A program made the translations under genes and the position numbers. Shown here in pieces: positions 25,759-34,547 of a stretch of 64,000 bases of DNA (its first letter is position 1; each line of letters begins with the position of its first letter). The stretch covers positions 160,780 to 224,779 of the forward strand of contig CAXTBB010000001.1 of the NCBI GenBank assembly GCA_964242305.1, given 5' to 3'. The stretch is from DATLGB01 sp964242305 (lineage in GTDB: Bacteria > Actinomycetota > Thermoleophilia > Solirubrobacterales > Solirubrobacteraceae). The notes below the pieces were generated by a model. It made no database searches and was not told the DNA's origin. It saw only the letters and a list, made by a program, of their open reading frames with translations.

Positions 25759-26690
25759 GCGCGCCAGCCGACACCGAGACGTTCCGTCTCAGCCACCTCG
25801 ACCAGCTGGAGGCGGAGGCGATCACGATCATGCGCGAGATCGCCGCCGAGCTCGAGCGGCCGGTGCTGCTGTTCAGCGGCGGCAAGGACTCGATCGTCCT
25901 GCTGCGCCTGGCCGAGAAGGCGTTCCGGCCCGGCCCGCTCCCCTTCCCGGTCATGCACGTCGACACGGGCCACAACTTCCCGGAGGTCATCGAGTTCCGC
26001 GACCGCCGCGTGGCCGAGCTCGACGTGGAGCTGATCGTCGCCTCCGTGCAGGAGTCGATCGACTCCGGGCGCGCGAAGGAGGATGCCACCCCCACCCACC
26101 CCCACCCGTCGCGCAACCGCCTGCAGACCGTCGCCCTGCTCGACGCGCTCGACAAGGGCGGCTTCGACGCCGCGTTCGGTGGCGCCCGTCGCGACGAGGA
26201 GCGCGCCCGGGCCAAGGAGCGCATCCTGTCCATCCGCTCCGAGGACGGCCAGTGGGACCCGCGCGCGCAGCGGCCCGAGCCGTGGAACCTGCTCAACACC
26301 GTCGTCCGCGGCGGCCAGAGCGTCCGGGTCTTCCCGCTGTCGAACTGGACGGAGCTCGACGTGTGGTCCTACATCGGCCAGGAGGACGTCGAGGTCCCGT
26401 CCATCTACTTCGCCCACGACCGCGAGGTGTTCGAGCGCGACGGGATGCTGCTGACGCCGTCCGAGTACCTGTCGCCCGAGGAGGACGAGGACGTCTTCAC
26501 GGAGAGCGTCCGCTACCGCACCGTCGGCGACATGACGATCACCGGCGCGGTGCGCTCGACGGCCGCCGACGTAGCCACGATCATCGAGGAGACCGCCGCG
26601 TCCACGATGACCGAGCGGGGCGCCACCCGCGCCGACGACCGCGCCTCGTCGGCCTCCATGGAGGACCGCAAGCGCGAGGGCTACTTCTAA
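25755..26690 (+). CDS. cysD: Sulfate adenylyltransferase subunit 2
   Basis: A 311-residue PP-loop ATPase that with CysN makes adenosine phosphosulfate from sulfate and ATP. The PP-loop is LLFSGGKDSIVLLRLAEKAF, with HVDTGHNFPEVIEFRD, GGARRDEERARAKER and PLSNWTELDVWSYI conserved. GTG 25755 overlaps the sulfotransferase stop, giving the normal N-terminus (ETFRLSHLDQLEAEAI). The C-terminus ends with the standard EDRKREGYF block. cysNC begins immediately after the stop. Confidence 0.95.
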   Translation: MSAPADTETFRLSHLDQLEAEAITIMREIAAELERPVLLFSGGKDSIVLLRLAEKAFRPGPLPFPVMHVDTGHNFPEVIEFRDRRVAELDVELIVASVQESIDSGRAKEDATPTHPHPSRNRLQTVALLDALDKGGFDAAFGGARRDEERARAKERILSIRSEDGQWDPRAQRPEPWNLLNTVVRGGQSVRVFPLSNWTELDVWSYIGQEDVEVPSIYFAHDREVFERDGMLLTPSEYLSPEEDEDVFTESVRYRTVGDMTITGAVRSTAADVATIIEETAASTMTERGATRADDRASSASMEDRKREGYF

Positions 26691-28532
26691 GTGTCCGCCA
26701 CTAAGACCCATGAGCTGCTCCGCGTCGCCACCGCCGGGTCGGTGGACGACGGCAAGTCGACCCTGATCGGCCGTCTGCTGCTCGACACCAAGCAGCTCTT
26801 CGACGACCAGCTGGAATCGCTGGAGGCGGGCGGCAACGACCTGGCGCACCTCACGGACGGCCTGCGCGCCGAGCGCGAGCAGGGCATCACCATCGATGTC
26901 GCCTACCGCTTCTTCGCCACGCCGGCGCGCTCGTTCATCATCGCCGACACACCCGGCCATCTGCGCTATACGCGCAACATGGTCACCGGCGCGTCGACGG
27001 CGGACGTCGCCATCGTGCTCGTCGACGCCCGCGCCGGGCTGCTCGAGCAGTCGCGCCGGCACGCCTACCTGTCCTCCCTGCTCGGCATCCGCCACGTCGT
27101 CGCGGCCGTCAACAAGATGGACCTGGTCGACTACCGCGAGGACGAGTTCCGGGAGATCGAGCGCGCGTTCTGCGCGCTCGCCGACGGCCTCGGCATCCCC
27201 GACGCGCGCGCCATCCCGATCTCCGCGCTCGAGGGTGACAACGTCGTCGACGCGACGGACTCGATGCCGTGGTGGGACGGGCCCGCGCTGCTCGAGCACC
27301 TCGAGTCCGTCGAGGTGGCCGCCGACCGCAACCTCGACGACCTGCGCCTGCCCGTCCAGTGGGTCACGCGGGCGGACGACTACCGCGGCTTCTCCGGTCC
27401 GCTGAGCGGCGGCATCCTGCGCCCCCGCGACGAGGTCCGGGTCCTGCCCGAGGACGTCACCACGCGCGTCGAGCGCATCGACACCTTCGACGGGCCGGTC
27501 GACGTCGCGTTCCCGCCGATGGCGGTCACCGTCGTCTTGGAGGACAAGCTCGACGCCGGGCGCGGGGCGCTCATCGCGGGCACCGAGAACACGCCGGTCT
27601 CCGCGCGCGAGATCGAGGCGACGGTGTGCTGGATGGGCTCCGACGCCGCCGAGCCGGGCCACCGCTACACGCTCAAGCACACCAGCCGCCGGGTGCGCGC
27701 AACGGTCGAGCGGGTGCGCTCGAAGGTCGACATGGAGACCTACGAGCGCCAGGAGACCGAGACGCTCGAGCTCAACGACATCGGCGACGTGGTCCTGCGC
27801 CTGAGCGAGCCGATCTTCGCCGACCCCTACGACACCAACCGCACTACGGGCGCGTTCATCCTCATCGACGAGCACACGCACGACACGGTCGGCGCCGGCC
27901 TCGTGCGCAAGACGCGCGAGCGCACCGGCCGCCTCACGCCGACGGCGCGCGACGTCACGTGGCACCCGTCCCACGTCGACCGCTCCGACCGCTGGGCGAA
28001 GCTCGGCCAGTCGGGCGCGACCGTGTGGCTGACCGGCCTGCCCGCGTCGGGCAAGTCGACCATCGCCACCGCGCTGGAGGAGGCGCTGGTCGAGCACGGC
28101 CGCTTCGCCTACCTGCTCGACGGGGACAACATCCGCCACGGCCTCAGCGGCGACCTCGGCTTCGACGAGTCCTCGCGCTTCGAGAACATCCGCCGCGTCG
28201 CGCACGTCGCCCGCCTGTTCGCGGACGCCGGCGCGGTCGCCGTCGTCTCCCTGGTCTCCCCCCTGCGCGAGGCCCGCGACCACGCACGCCGCCTGCACGA
28301 CGAGGCGGAGCTGCCGTTCTACGAGGTGTTCGTGGACACGCCCGTCGAGGAGTGCGCGCGCCGCGACCCCAAGGGCCTGTACGCCAAGGCGCGCCAGGGC
28401 CGCCTCTCCACGCTGACCGGCTCAGGCTCGCCCTACGAGCCGCCGGCTGAGCCCGAGCTCACGGTGCACACGCTCGAGGAGGACGTCGACACCTTCGTCG
28501 CCCGCCTGCTCGAGGCGCTCGGCGTCGACTGA
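26691..28532 (+). CDS. cysNC: Bifunctional sulfate adenylyltransferase GTPase subunit / APS kinase
   Basis: A 613-residue fusion. Residues 1-430 are CysN, an elongation-factor-like GTPase: P-loop AGSVDDGKSTLIGRLLLD, DTPGHLRYTRNM, NKMDLVD. The last ~170 residues are APS kinase CysC with its own P-loop LTGLPASGKSTIATALE, DGDNIRHGL and the PFYEVFVDTPVE... KGLYAKAR block. The product is PAPS. The GTG start follows the cysD stop with no gap. No PAPS reductase (cysH) or sulfite reductase lies beside it, which fits a use of PAPS in sulfation. Confidence 0.95.
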   Translation: MSATKTHELLRVATAGSVDDGKSTLIGRLLLDTKQLFDDQLESLEAGGNDLAHLTDGLRAEREQGITIDVAYRFFATPARSFIIADTPGHLRYTRNMVTGASTADVAIVLVDARAGLLEQSRRHAYLSSLLGIRHVVAAVNKMDLVDYREDEFREIERAFCALADGLGIPDARAIPISALEGDNVVDATDSMPWWDGPALLEHLESVEVAADRNLDDLRLPVQWVTRADDYRGFSGPLSGGILRPRDEVRVLPEDVTTRVERIDTFDGPVDVAFPPMAVTVVLEDKLDAGRGALIAGTENTPVSAREIEATVCWMGSDAAEPGHRYTLKHTSRRVRATVERVRSKVDMETYERQETETLELNDIGDVVLRLSEPIFADPYDTNRTTGAFILIDEHTHDTVGAGLVRKTRERTGRLTPTARDVTWHPSHVDRSDRWAKLGQSGATVWLTGLPASGKSTIATALEEALVEHGRFAYLLDGDNIRHGLSGDLGFDESSRFENIRRVAHVARLFADAGAVAVVSLVSPLREARDHARRLHDEAELPFYEVFVDTPVEECARRDPKGLYAKARQGRLSTLTGSGSPYEPPAEPELTVHTLEEDVDTFVARLLEALGVD

Positions 28533-28569
28533 CCGCATGGCCCGCGGCCGGAGCGGGCAGGGGACCAGG

Positions 28570-29229
28570 ATGACGCCTCCCGCGTTCCTGCTCGACGTCG
28601 ACGGCACGCTGATCGACTCCAACTACCAGCACGCGCTGGCCTGGTACCGGACGCTGCGCGAGCGCGGGCGCACCTACTCGCTGGTCGAGCTGCACCGCCA
28701 CATCGGCATGGGCGGGGACCAGCTCGTGGAGGCCGTGGCCGGCAAGGACTTCGACGAGGAGCACGGCGACGAGTGCCGCAACGCCGAGCCGATCCGCTTT
28801 CGCGAGATCAGCGGCGACCTGTCCCCGCTGGACGGCGCGAAGGACCTGATCGCCGCCCTGACCGAGCGCGGGTGCGAGATCGTGCTCGCCTCCTCCGGCG
28901 ACCCCGAGGCCACGGCTCGCTCGATGGCGCTGCTCGACGCCGAGGACCTCAAGCACACGACGGGCGAGGACGTCGAGGCCACCAAGCCCGAGCCCGACCT
29001 GATCAAGGCCGCGCTCGAGCTCGTCGACGGTGACCGCGAGAGCGTCATGGTCGGCGACTCGACCTGGGACTTCGAGGCGGCCAAGGAAGCCGGCGTCCAC
29101 AGCGTGGGCGTCCTCACCGGTGGCTTCTCGGAGGAGGAGCTGCGCAGCGCGGGAGCCGAGCGGGTCTACCGCACGCTGCCCGACCTGATCGCCGATCTCG
29201 ACGACCTGATCGCTTCGCTGGGCGGTTAG
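28570..29229 (+). CDS. HAD-superfamily phosphatase (phosphoglycolate phosphatase/beta-PGM type)
   Basis: A 219-residue HAD subfamily IA protein. Motif I FLLDVDGTLIDSN, a helical cap (WYRTLRERGRTYSLVEL...), motif II LASSGDPEA, motif III Lys in ATKPEPDL, motif IV MVGDSTWDFEAAK. The target may be a sugar phosphate or phosphoglycolate; not resolvable by sequence. ATG 28570 gives the normal short N-terminus; an in-frame ATG at 28537 is possible. It follows cysNC closely and shares its direction, but a link to sulfur is only positional. Confidence 0.85.
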   Translation: MTPPAFLLDVDGTLIDSNYQHALAWYRTLRERGRTYSLVELHRHIGMGGDQLVEAVAGKDFDEEHGDECRNAEPIRFREISGDLSPLDGAKDLIAALTERGCEIVLASSGDPEATARSMALLDAEDLKHTTGEDVEATKPEPDLIKAALELVDGDRESVMVGDSTWDFEAAKEAGVHSVGVLTGGFSEEELRSAGAERVYRTLPDLIADLDDLIASLGG

Positions 29230-31271
29230 GCGGCCAGCCCCACGCCACGGGGGCTCAGCGCGAACGCGGTCAGGTCGCCGGCGCTCAGCGGCCGCGCCCA
29301 CAGGAAGCCCTGGGCGAGGTCACAGCCGAGGCCCTCCACGGCGCCGCGCACCGCCTCGGTCTCCACGCCCTCGGCGACGATGCGCAGGTCGAGGCTGCGG
29401 CCGAGGTCGGCCACGCAGCGCACGATCGCCGCCGATCGGGTGTCGGCCGCCATGCGCATGACGAAGGAGCGGTCGATCTTGAGTTCGACGGCCGGCAGGT
29501 TGACCAGCTGCTCGAGCGACGAGAAGCCCGTCCCGAAGTCGTCGACGGAGATGCCCACGCCGAGCGCCGCCAGCCGCTCGGCGATGGCGATGGCCTCGTC
29601 CGGGCGCGCGACGAGCATCCCCTCGGTGATCTCGAGGACGAGGCGGTCGGGGCGCACGCCCGCCCGCTCGCAGGCGGACTCGACGACGGCGGGCAGGTCG
29701 GGGTCGAGCAGCGTCGCCGCGGAGAGGTTGACGGCCATGGTCAGGTCCAGCCCGGCGTGCTGCCATGCGGCCAGCTGCAGCGTCGCGTCGTCGATGATGC
29801 GGACGGTCAGCGCCATGATGTGCCCCGAGCGCTCGGCCAGCGGGACGAAGGCCGACGGGGGCAGCAGCCCGAAGTGCGGGTGCTGCCAGCGCGCCAGCGC
29901 CTCCACGCCGACGACCTCGCCGCTGCTCGGCCGCACCTGTGGCTGGAAGAGCAGCTCGATCTCGCCGTCGGCGATGGCGCTCGACAGGCGGCCGGCCAGC
30001 TTGAGCTGGGTGAGCTTGGCGCCGTCGTCCTCCGGCGTGTGGATGGCCACGGGGATGCGGTCGCCCTTGGCCGTGTACATGGCGGCGTCGGCGTGGCGCA
30101 GCAGCGTGTCGACGTCCTCCCCGTGGGACGGGTAGCAGGCCACCCCCACGCTCCCACCCGGCTCGAGGACCACCCCGGCCATCTCCAGCGGCCGGGACAG
30201 GGCACCGGCCACGCGGCGGGCGGCGTCGAGCGCCTCCGCCTGCGTTTCGACCCCGCACAGGAGCACGGCGAACTCGTCCCCGCCGAGGCGCGCGACGAGG
30301 TCCCCGTCGCGCATGGCGCTGGAGATGCGATCGGCGCACTCGCACAGGACGCGATCGCCGACGTGGTGGCCGAGGGTGTCGTTGATCTCCTTGAAGCGGT
30401 CGAGGTCCACCAGCAGGACCGCGAAGCTGGTGTGTTCGCGGCGGGCGCGGGCCATGGCCACTTCAGCGCGGTCGGTCAGCTGGGTGCGATTGGCGAGGCC
30501 GGTGAGGGCGTCGCGGCGGGCGAGCTGCTCGTTCTCGACCGCTTGGCGGCCGGCGCGCTGGACGGCCAGCAGCGGCAACGCGATGAGGATCATCAGTGCG
30601 GGGCTGGAGCGCACGCCGAGCAGGGCGAGCGGGGCCATCCCGAGCAGGATCCCCTCCGTGCCGGTCTGTATCAGCAGCTCGTCGCGGATCTGGTCGAGGA
30701 GGCGGCGGCCGTCGCTGAGGGCGATGACGCCGGCGACAAGCCCGGTGTTGACGGCGAAGAAGGCGGCGGCGGCCGCGCTGACCTGGAGCAGGGCGACGGC
30801 GTCGAAGCTCGTGACCACGGCCTGCCCGCGCAGCAGGATCAGCACGCCGGTGGCGGCGAGGACGGCAAGCACGTACTGCGCCATGTTGAAGGCGACCCGC
30901 CGGGGCGGCGTGCGGTGCCCGAGCGCGGCGATCAGGCAGGCGCCGACCTGGGCGGCAGCGGCCGGGCCCGGTCCCCAGCCGAGCAGCAGCGCGAAGGTGA
31001 AGGTGCTCGAGAAGGCGACCTCGCCGGCGTCGCCGCCGATGCGGACGGGGAACGCCTCCCCGAAGAGGACGCCGAGCGCGAGGGTGAGGCAGGCGAACGC
31101 GTCGAACGCGCCGGGCGGGGCGCCCGGATGCACCGCCAGGGCGACGAGCCCCAGCGCGCCGGCGGCCACAACGGCCGCGACGTAAGTCCGGGGGGTCACC
31201 GGCCGGGCGCGCAGCGCGCCCGGCCGGAGAACCCGGTTACCACTTCCGCGCGTGGCGGTTCTGCGAGGCAC
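29226..31271 (-). CDS. Membrane GGDEF-EAL c-di-GMP turnover protein
   Basis: Up to 681 residues. An N-terminal block of about six to eight membrane helices (MASE-like), then an intact GGDEF domain (ARLGGDEFAVLL) with an RXXD product-inhibition site (RDGD) five residues before it, then an intact EAL domain (GVEALARWQHP, LEITEG, DDFGTGFSSLEQL, KIDRSF, AEGVET). Both activities may be present. The ATG at 31271 gives a basic, disordered extension; GTG 31199 just before the first helix is a likely alternative. Directly upstream on the same strand is a 28-residue ORF. Confidence 0.88.
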   Translation of the reverse strand: MPRRTATRGSGNRVLRPGALRARPVTPRTYVAAVVAAGALGLVALAVHPGAPPGAFDAFACLTLALGVLFGEAFPVRIGGDAGEVAFSSTFTFALLLGWGPGPAAAAQVGACLIAALGHRTPPRRVAFNMAQYVLAVLAATGVLILLRGQAVVTSFDAVALLQVSAAAAAFFAVNTGLVAGVIALSDGRRLLDQIRDELLIQTGTEGILLGMAPLALLGVRSSPALMILIALPLLAVQRAGRQAVENEQLARRDALTGLANRTQLTDRAEVAMARARREHTSFAVLLVDLDRFKEINDTLGHHVGDRVLCECADRISSAMRDGDLVARLGGDEFAVLLCGVETQAEALDAARRVAGALSRPLEMAGVVLEPGGSVGVACYPSHGEDVDTLLRHADAAMYTAKGDRIPVAIHTPEDDGAKLTQLKLAGRLSSAIADGEIELLFQPQVRPSSGEVVGVEALARWQHPHFGLLPPSAFVPLAERSGHIMALTVRIIDDATLQLAAWQHAGLDLTMAVNLSAATLLDPDLPAVVESACERAGVRPDRLVLEITEGMLVARPDEAIAIAERLAALGVGISVDDFGTGFSSLEQLVNLPAVELKIDRSFVMRMAADTRSAAIVRCVADLGRSLDLRIVAEGVETEAVRGAVEGLGCDLAQGFLWARPLSAGDLTAFALSPRGVGLAA

Positions 31272-31286
31272 GGCGGAGATCGCCGG

Positions 31287-31373
31287 TCACCACTTACGAC
31301 CAGCGCCCAGCAGCTGCACGAAGACGGCGAGTCCTGCCGCCGCCGTTGCGAGCCGGTAGATACGACCCTTCAT
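31287..31373 (-). CDS. Microprotein of 28 residues, single amphipathic/membrane helix
   Basis: ATG 31373 to TGA 31287 encodes a short protein: basic start MKGRIYRLATAAAG, hydrophobic middle LAVFVQLLGA, basic-aromatic end GRKW. The shape is that of membrane-inserted small proteins. It lies 15 bases before the c-di-GMP gene on the same strand and could be its leader peptide or partner. About 50 bases downstream the DNA repeats its end (CGNAAGTGGTRACCGG, at 31229-31244 and 31280-31295, on the minus strand), again reading RKW-stop in one frame. Not a recognised family. Confidence 0.45.
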   Translation of the reverse strand: MKGRIYRLATAAAGLAVFVQLLGAGRKW

Positions 31374-31393
31374 GTGCACTCCCTGCGTCGGAG

Positions 31394-31426
31394 CGGTCCC
31401 CATCCGTAGGGACCGACTCGTCCCTA
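31394..31426 (+). promoter_or_regulatory. Overlapping alternative hairpins upstream of the DUF5317 gene
   Basis: Two perfect inverted repeats share their middle arm: CGGTCCC (31394-31400) with GGGACCG (31409-31415), and TAGGGAC (31407-31413) with GTCCCTA (31420-31426). The middle segment can pair with either flank but not both, the layout of a switching leader; on DNA it could equally be a tandem operator. It lies 70 bases before ATG 31496. I do not recognise a known riboswitch class. Confidence 0.4.
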
Positions 31427-31495
31427 TCGGCGTATGGCGGACGTACCTGAGCGTTTACTCAAGGCACCTGGACGGACGGCCGACCTCGACAGGAG

Positions 31496-32056
31496 ATGCT
31501 GCTCGGCCTCGCCACCCTCGTCTGCCTGCTCACGGTTCCGTTTTTCGGCGGGCGGCTGTCCGCGCTGGCCGACCTCGAGCTGCGCGGAGGGCGGCTGCTG
31601 CTTGGCGCCCTTGCGCTACAGGTCCTGGTCATCGAGGTCGTCCCGGACGCACCGGCGCCGCTGCCCGCGCTCGGGCACGTCGCCTCCTACGGACTCGCCG
31701 CGGCGGCCGTCTATCTCAACCGCCGTGTCCCGTTCCTATGGCTGATCGCGCTTGGCGGGGCGCTCAACGCCGCGGTCATCGTGGCCAACCACGGGGTGAT
31801 GCCCGCGCGGGCAGGTGCGCTCGCCACGGCGGGCCTGAGCGCCGACACGGGGACCTTCGCGAACTCGACCACGGTGGCCCACGCCCACCTCGCCTGGCTG
31901 GGCGACGTCTTCGCGGTGCCGGACGGCTTCCCCGCCGCCAACGTGTTCAGCGTCGGCGACGTGGTGATCGTGCTCGGCCTACTGGCCGGACTGCACGTCG
32001 TCTGCCGAAGTCGCCCGGTTCGCCTCCGCGCACAGCGCGCTGAAGCCAGCCTGTAG
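31496..32056 (+). CDS. DUF5317 family integral membrane protein
   Basis: A 186-residue protein with about five membrane helices and the family hallmark in the middle, LGGALNAAVIVANHGVMPAR. DUF5317 proteins are widespread in actinobacteria and Firmicutes, often near c-di-GMP or HD domain genes, with no established role. Ribosome site AGGAG is 3-7 bases before the ATG. The C-terminus overlaps the convergent DUF1360 gene by 78 bases. Confidence 0.75.
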   Translation: MLLGLATLVCLLTVPFFGGRLSALADLELRGGRLLLGALALQVLVIEVVPDAPAPLPALGHVASYGLAAAAVYLNRRVPFLWLIALGGALNAAVIVANHGVMPARAGALATAGLSADTGTFANSTTVAHAHLAWLGDVFAVPDGFPAANVFSVGDVVIVLGLLAGLHVVCRSRPVRLRAQRAEASL

Positions 32057-32398
32057 GAAGTCGTTCAGCGCCGCGGCCGCCAGCATCGTGGAGACGACCT
32101 GCCCCTCGCGAGGACGGGCCACCCGCAGGCCGACGAGGCCGAGCGAGCTCCAGGTCCCCAGGCAGCGCGAGCAGGTCATCAGCTCACCGAGGGCGTAGCG
32201 GATGCCACGACCTCGAGGACGGCGCTCGCCGTCGCGGGGTTGATGGACGACGGGCTCACGCGCCCACGCGCCGATCTTCTCCTTCGTGAGCGCCTTGGAG
32301 AGCGAGAAGGTGGCGAGTGCCAGGACGGGCAGCTCGGCGGCCGGCGGAGCTGGTCCGTCAGCGGCGCGCAGCAGGCCCGCGACTGCTCCTCCCCACAC
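31979..32398 (-). CDS. DUF1360 family membrane protein
   Basis: A protein of about 139 residues with the DUF1360 signatures: LALATFSLSKALTKEKIGAW (a helix with the SKALTKEK motif), REPVV, and LGELMTCSRCLGTWSSLGL with the CXXC pair, then a final helix. Conserved features (RDYFALNIVWG) continue a few codons upstream of the GTG at 32398, with no ATG or GTG in frame, so the true start may be a CTG or was lost by mutation. Spore-coat/stress annotations exist for the family but its role is unknown. Confidence 0.72.
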   Translation of the reverse strand: MWGGAVAGLLRAADGPAPPAAELPVLALATFSLSKALTKEKIGAWAREPVVHQPRDGERRPRGRGIRYALGELMTCSRCLGTWSSLGLVGLRVARPREGQVVSTMLAAAALNDFLQAGFSALCAEANRATSADDVQSGQ

Positions 32399-32472
32399 GA
32401 TGTTCAGCGCGAAGTAGTCGCGCGCGTGCGTGGGAGCCTCCGCGGGCCCCTGCGTGCCTGCAGCCCGGAGGC

Positions 32473-32661
32473 TCAGGTGTTGCGCTCGAGGTTCGCGACC
32501 TCGTCCGCCTTCGAGTCCGCGCGGTCCTCAGCGCGTGCCAGTTCGTCCTTCGCCTCGCCCTTGCGCTCTTCCTTCGCGCCTTCGCGCTTGGTCTTCGCGT
32601 CGTCGGTGAGGTCGCCGATCGCCTGCTTGGCGCGGCCTGTGATCTTGTCAGTGATACCCAT
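32473..32661 (-). CDS. CsbD-like stress protein
   Basis: A 62-residue, highly charged, mostly disordered protein of the CsbD family: GITDKITGRAKQAIGDLT then long Lys/Glu/Ala stretches. CsbD proteins are made in the general stress response and stationary phase. ATG 32661; a short divergent gap separates it from the copper gene at 32740. Confidence 0.85.
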   Translation of the reverse strand: MGITDKITGRAKQAIGDLTDDAKTKREGAKEERKGEAKDELARAEDRADSKADEVANLERNT

Positions 32662-32739
32662 GCTCTGGGCCTGCCCACGGGGTGCGTTGCCTAACCCCAT
32701 TCCCAAAAGTCCTCGCGGTCTGTCACCGTTAGGTCTGTC

Positions 32740-34257
32740 ATGAGGTCCTTCCGGGTCGTGTCGGCGCTTGCGCTGCTCCTGCTGGCGTGCGCCGCGCCGG
32801 CCTCCGCGCTCCCGGGTGCTCGCATCTCGGCGACCAAGCAGGTGGCGCCGGTCTCCTACCCCGGCCAGCAGCACCTGCACTACGAGTTCGGCCCGGTGCG
32901 GATCAACCCCGGGCAGAACAACATCGACTTCGACGTCACCAACCTCAAGCCGCAGGTCCCCGGCTACATCACGAGCTTCAGGCCCAACCTCGTCTACGCG
33001 AAGGACCACACCGTCCCGCGCGTCGACGTCATCCACCTCCACCACGGCGTCTGGCTGGTCGGCGGCCAGCCCGCCTTCGCGGCCGGCGAGGAGAAGACGC
33101 GGACGATCTTCCCGCAGGGCTACGGCTTCCACTCGGACCCGAAGACCCCGTGGATCCTCAACCACATGATCCACAACCTGACGCCGAGCCCGACGTCGGT
33201 CTACATCACCTACGACATGGATTTCGTGCCGGACACCGAGCCGGCCGCGGCGAGCATGATCCCCGTCAAGCCGCTGTGGCTGGACGTCGCCGGCATCCGC
33301 GCCTATCCCGTCTTCGACGCGATCCGCGGCCAGGGCCACCACGGGAAGTACACGTTCCCGGACGACGCCAAGGGCGCGCAGGCGCGCAAGATCGGGCCCG
33401 CCCAGTCCTACCAGGCGCCGGAGGACATGACCATCGTGTCCACGGCCGGCCACCTGCATCCGGGCGGCCTCCACAACGACCTGTTCGACACCCGCGGCGG
33501 CACCACGAAGCGGTTGTTCCGCTCCGTGGCCAAGTACTTCGAGCCGGCCGGCGCCGTCTCCTGGGACGTGTCGATGACCGCCACCACGCCCGACTGGCGG
33601 GTCGCCGTCGAGAAGGGCGACAAGCTGAGCACGACGGTGACCTACGACGTCTCGCGGGCGTCCTGGTACGAGTCGATGGGGATCATGGTCCTCTGGTACG
33701 CCGACGGCATCCGCCCGGAGGCCGACGACCCGTTCACGACCGACGTGTACACGCGCGGGCTGCTCACCCACGGCCACCTGGCCGAGAACGACAACCACGG
33801 CGGCCAGACGCTCGGCCTCCCCAATCCGATGAGCGTGCTCAGCGGGGACACCACCTCCAAGGTCGACATCCGCGACTTCGTCTACGGCAACGGCGACCTG
33901 TCGCTGACCGGCGCGCGCGGCCGCCTGCCGGTCGTCCGGGCGGGCCAGTCCCTGGCGTTCACCAACTACGACTCCGTGCCGGGGCAGGCGCCGGGCGGGG
34001 CGGTCTACCACACGATCACCGCCTGCCGGGCGCCGTGCAACCAGAGCACGGGCGTCGCCTACCCGCTCGCCAACGGCAAGCCGGGGCGCCTGTTCGACTC
34101 GGGGGAGCTCGGCTACGGCCCCGGGTACGCCACCGCCGCCGCCAACCGCAACACCTGGGAGACGCCGGCCAACCTGCCCGCCGGCACCTACAGCTACTTC
34201 TGCCGCATACACCCGTTCATGCGCGGCGCGTTCCGAGTAAAGGGAAAGAAGACGTGA
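32740..34257 (+). CDS. Secreted copper monooxygenase-like protein with C-terminal cupredoxin
   Basis: A 505-residue exported protein (signal peptide VSALALLLLACAAPASA). The central part has paired histidine sites (VIHLHHGVWLVGG, TAGHLHPGGLHNDL, THGHLAENDNHGG) like the type 2 copper centres of peptidylglycine alpha-hydroxylating monooxygenase-like proteins. The last 60 residues end YSYFCRIHPFMRG, the Cys-X-X-His-X-X-Met copper ligand set of a cupredoxin. Together they suggest an extracellular oxidase or copper-binding protein. The GTGA overlap with a second cupredoxin gene and then a patatin gene defines a three-gene module. The enzyme assignment is an inference from the His pattern. Confidence 0.7.
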   Translation: MRSFRVVSALALLLLACAAPASALPGARISATKQVAPVSYPGQQHLHYEFGPVRINPGQNNIDFDVTNLKPQVPGYITSFRPNLVYAKDHTVPRVDVIHLHHGVWLVGGQPAFAAGEEKTRTIFPQGYGFHSDPKTPWILNHMIHNLTPSPTSVYITYDMDFVPDTEPAAASMIPVKPLWLDVAGIRAYPVFDAIRGQGHHGKYTFPDDAKGAQARKIGPAQSYQAPEDMTIVSTAGHLHPGGLHNDLFDTRGGTTKRLFRSVAKYFEPAGAVSWDVSMTATTPDWRVAVEKGDKLSTTVTYDVSRASWYESMGIMVLWYADGIRPEADDPFTTDVYTRGLLTHGHLAENDNHGGQTLGLPNPMSVLSGDTTSKVDIRDFVYGNGDLSLTGARGRLPVVRAGQSLAFTNYDSVPGQAPGGAVYHTITACRAPCNQSTGVAYPLANGKPGRLFDSGELGYGPGYATAAANRNTWETPANLPAGTYSYFCRIHPFMRGAFRVKGKKT

Positions 34258-34547
34258 TCGTCGCCACCGCCGCCGCCCTCGCGTTCGCGGCCGCCGGACC
34301 CAGCGTCGCCGTCAAGGACGACGTGTTCGTCAAAAGCTCGCTGACCGTCAAGAAGGGCACCAAGGTCACGTGGAACTGGAAGGGGAAGTCCCCCCACAAC
34401 GTCACCGTCAAGAAGGGCCCGGTCAGCTTCCGCTCGTCGACGATGAAGAAGGGCAGCTTCTCCAAGAAGCTGACCAAGAAGGGCACCTACTCGCTGGTCT
34501 GCACGATCCACGCCCCCGACATGAAGATGACGATCAAGGTCAAGTAA
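34254..34547 (+). CDS. Small secreted cupredoxin (blue copper protein)
   Basis: 97 residues. GTG 34254 overlaps the preceding stop. A signal peptide (IVATAAALAFAAAGPSVA) precedes a plastocyanin-like domain: KKGTKVTWNWKGKSPHNVTV gives the first His ligand and SLVCTIHAPDMKM the Cys, His and Met ligands. A Lys-rich surface and lack of any other domain fit an electron carrier for the neighbouring copper protein. The stop codon overlaps the patatin ATG (TAATG). Confidence 0.85.
   Translation: MIVATAAALAFAAAGPSVAVKDDVFVKSSLTVKKGTKVTWNWKGKSPHNVTVKKGPVSFRSSTMKKGSFSKKLTKKGTYSLVCTIHAPDMKMTIKVK

Noticed and set aside
25584..28298. A 904-residue antisense frame over cysD-cysNC
   Set aside because: Shadow of conserved enzymes, composition typical of antisense high-GC translation.
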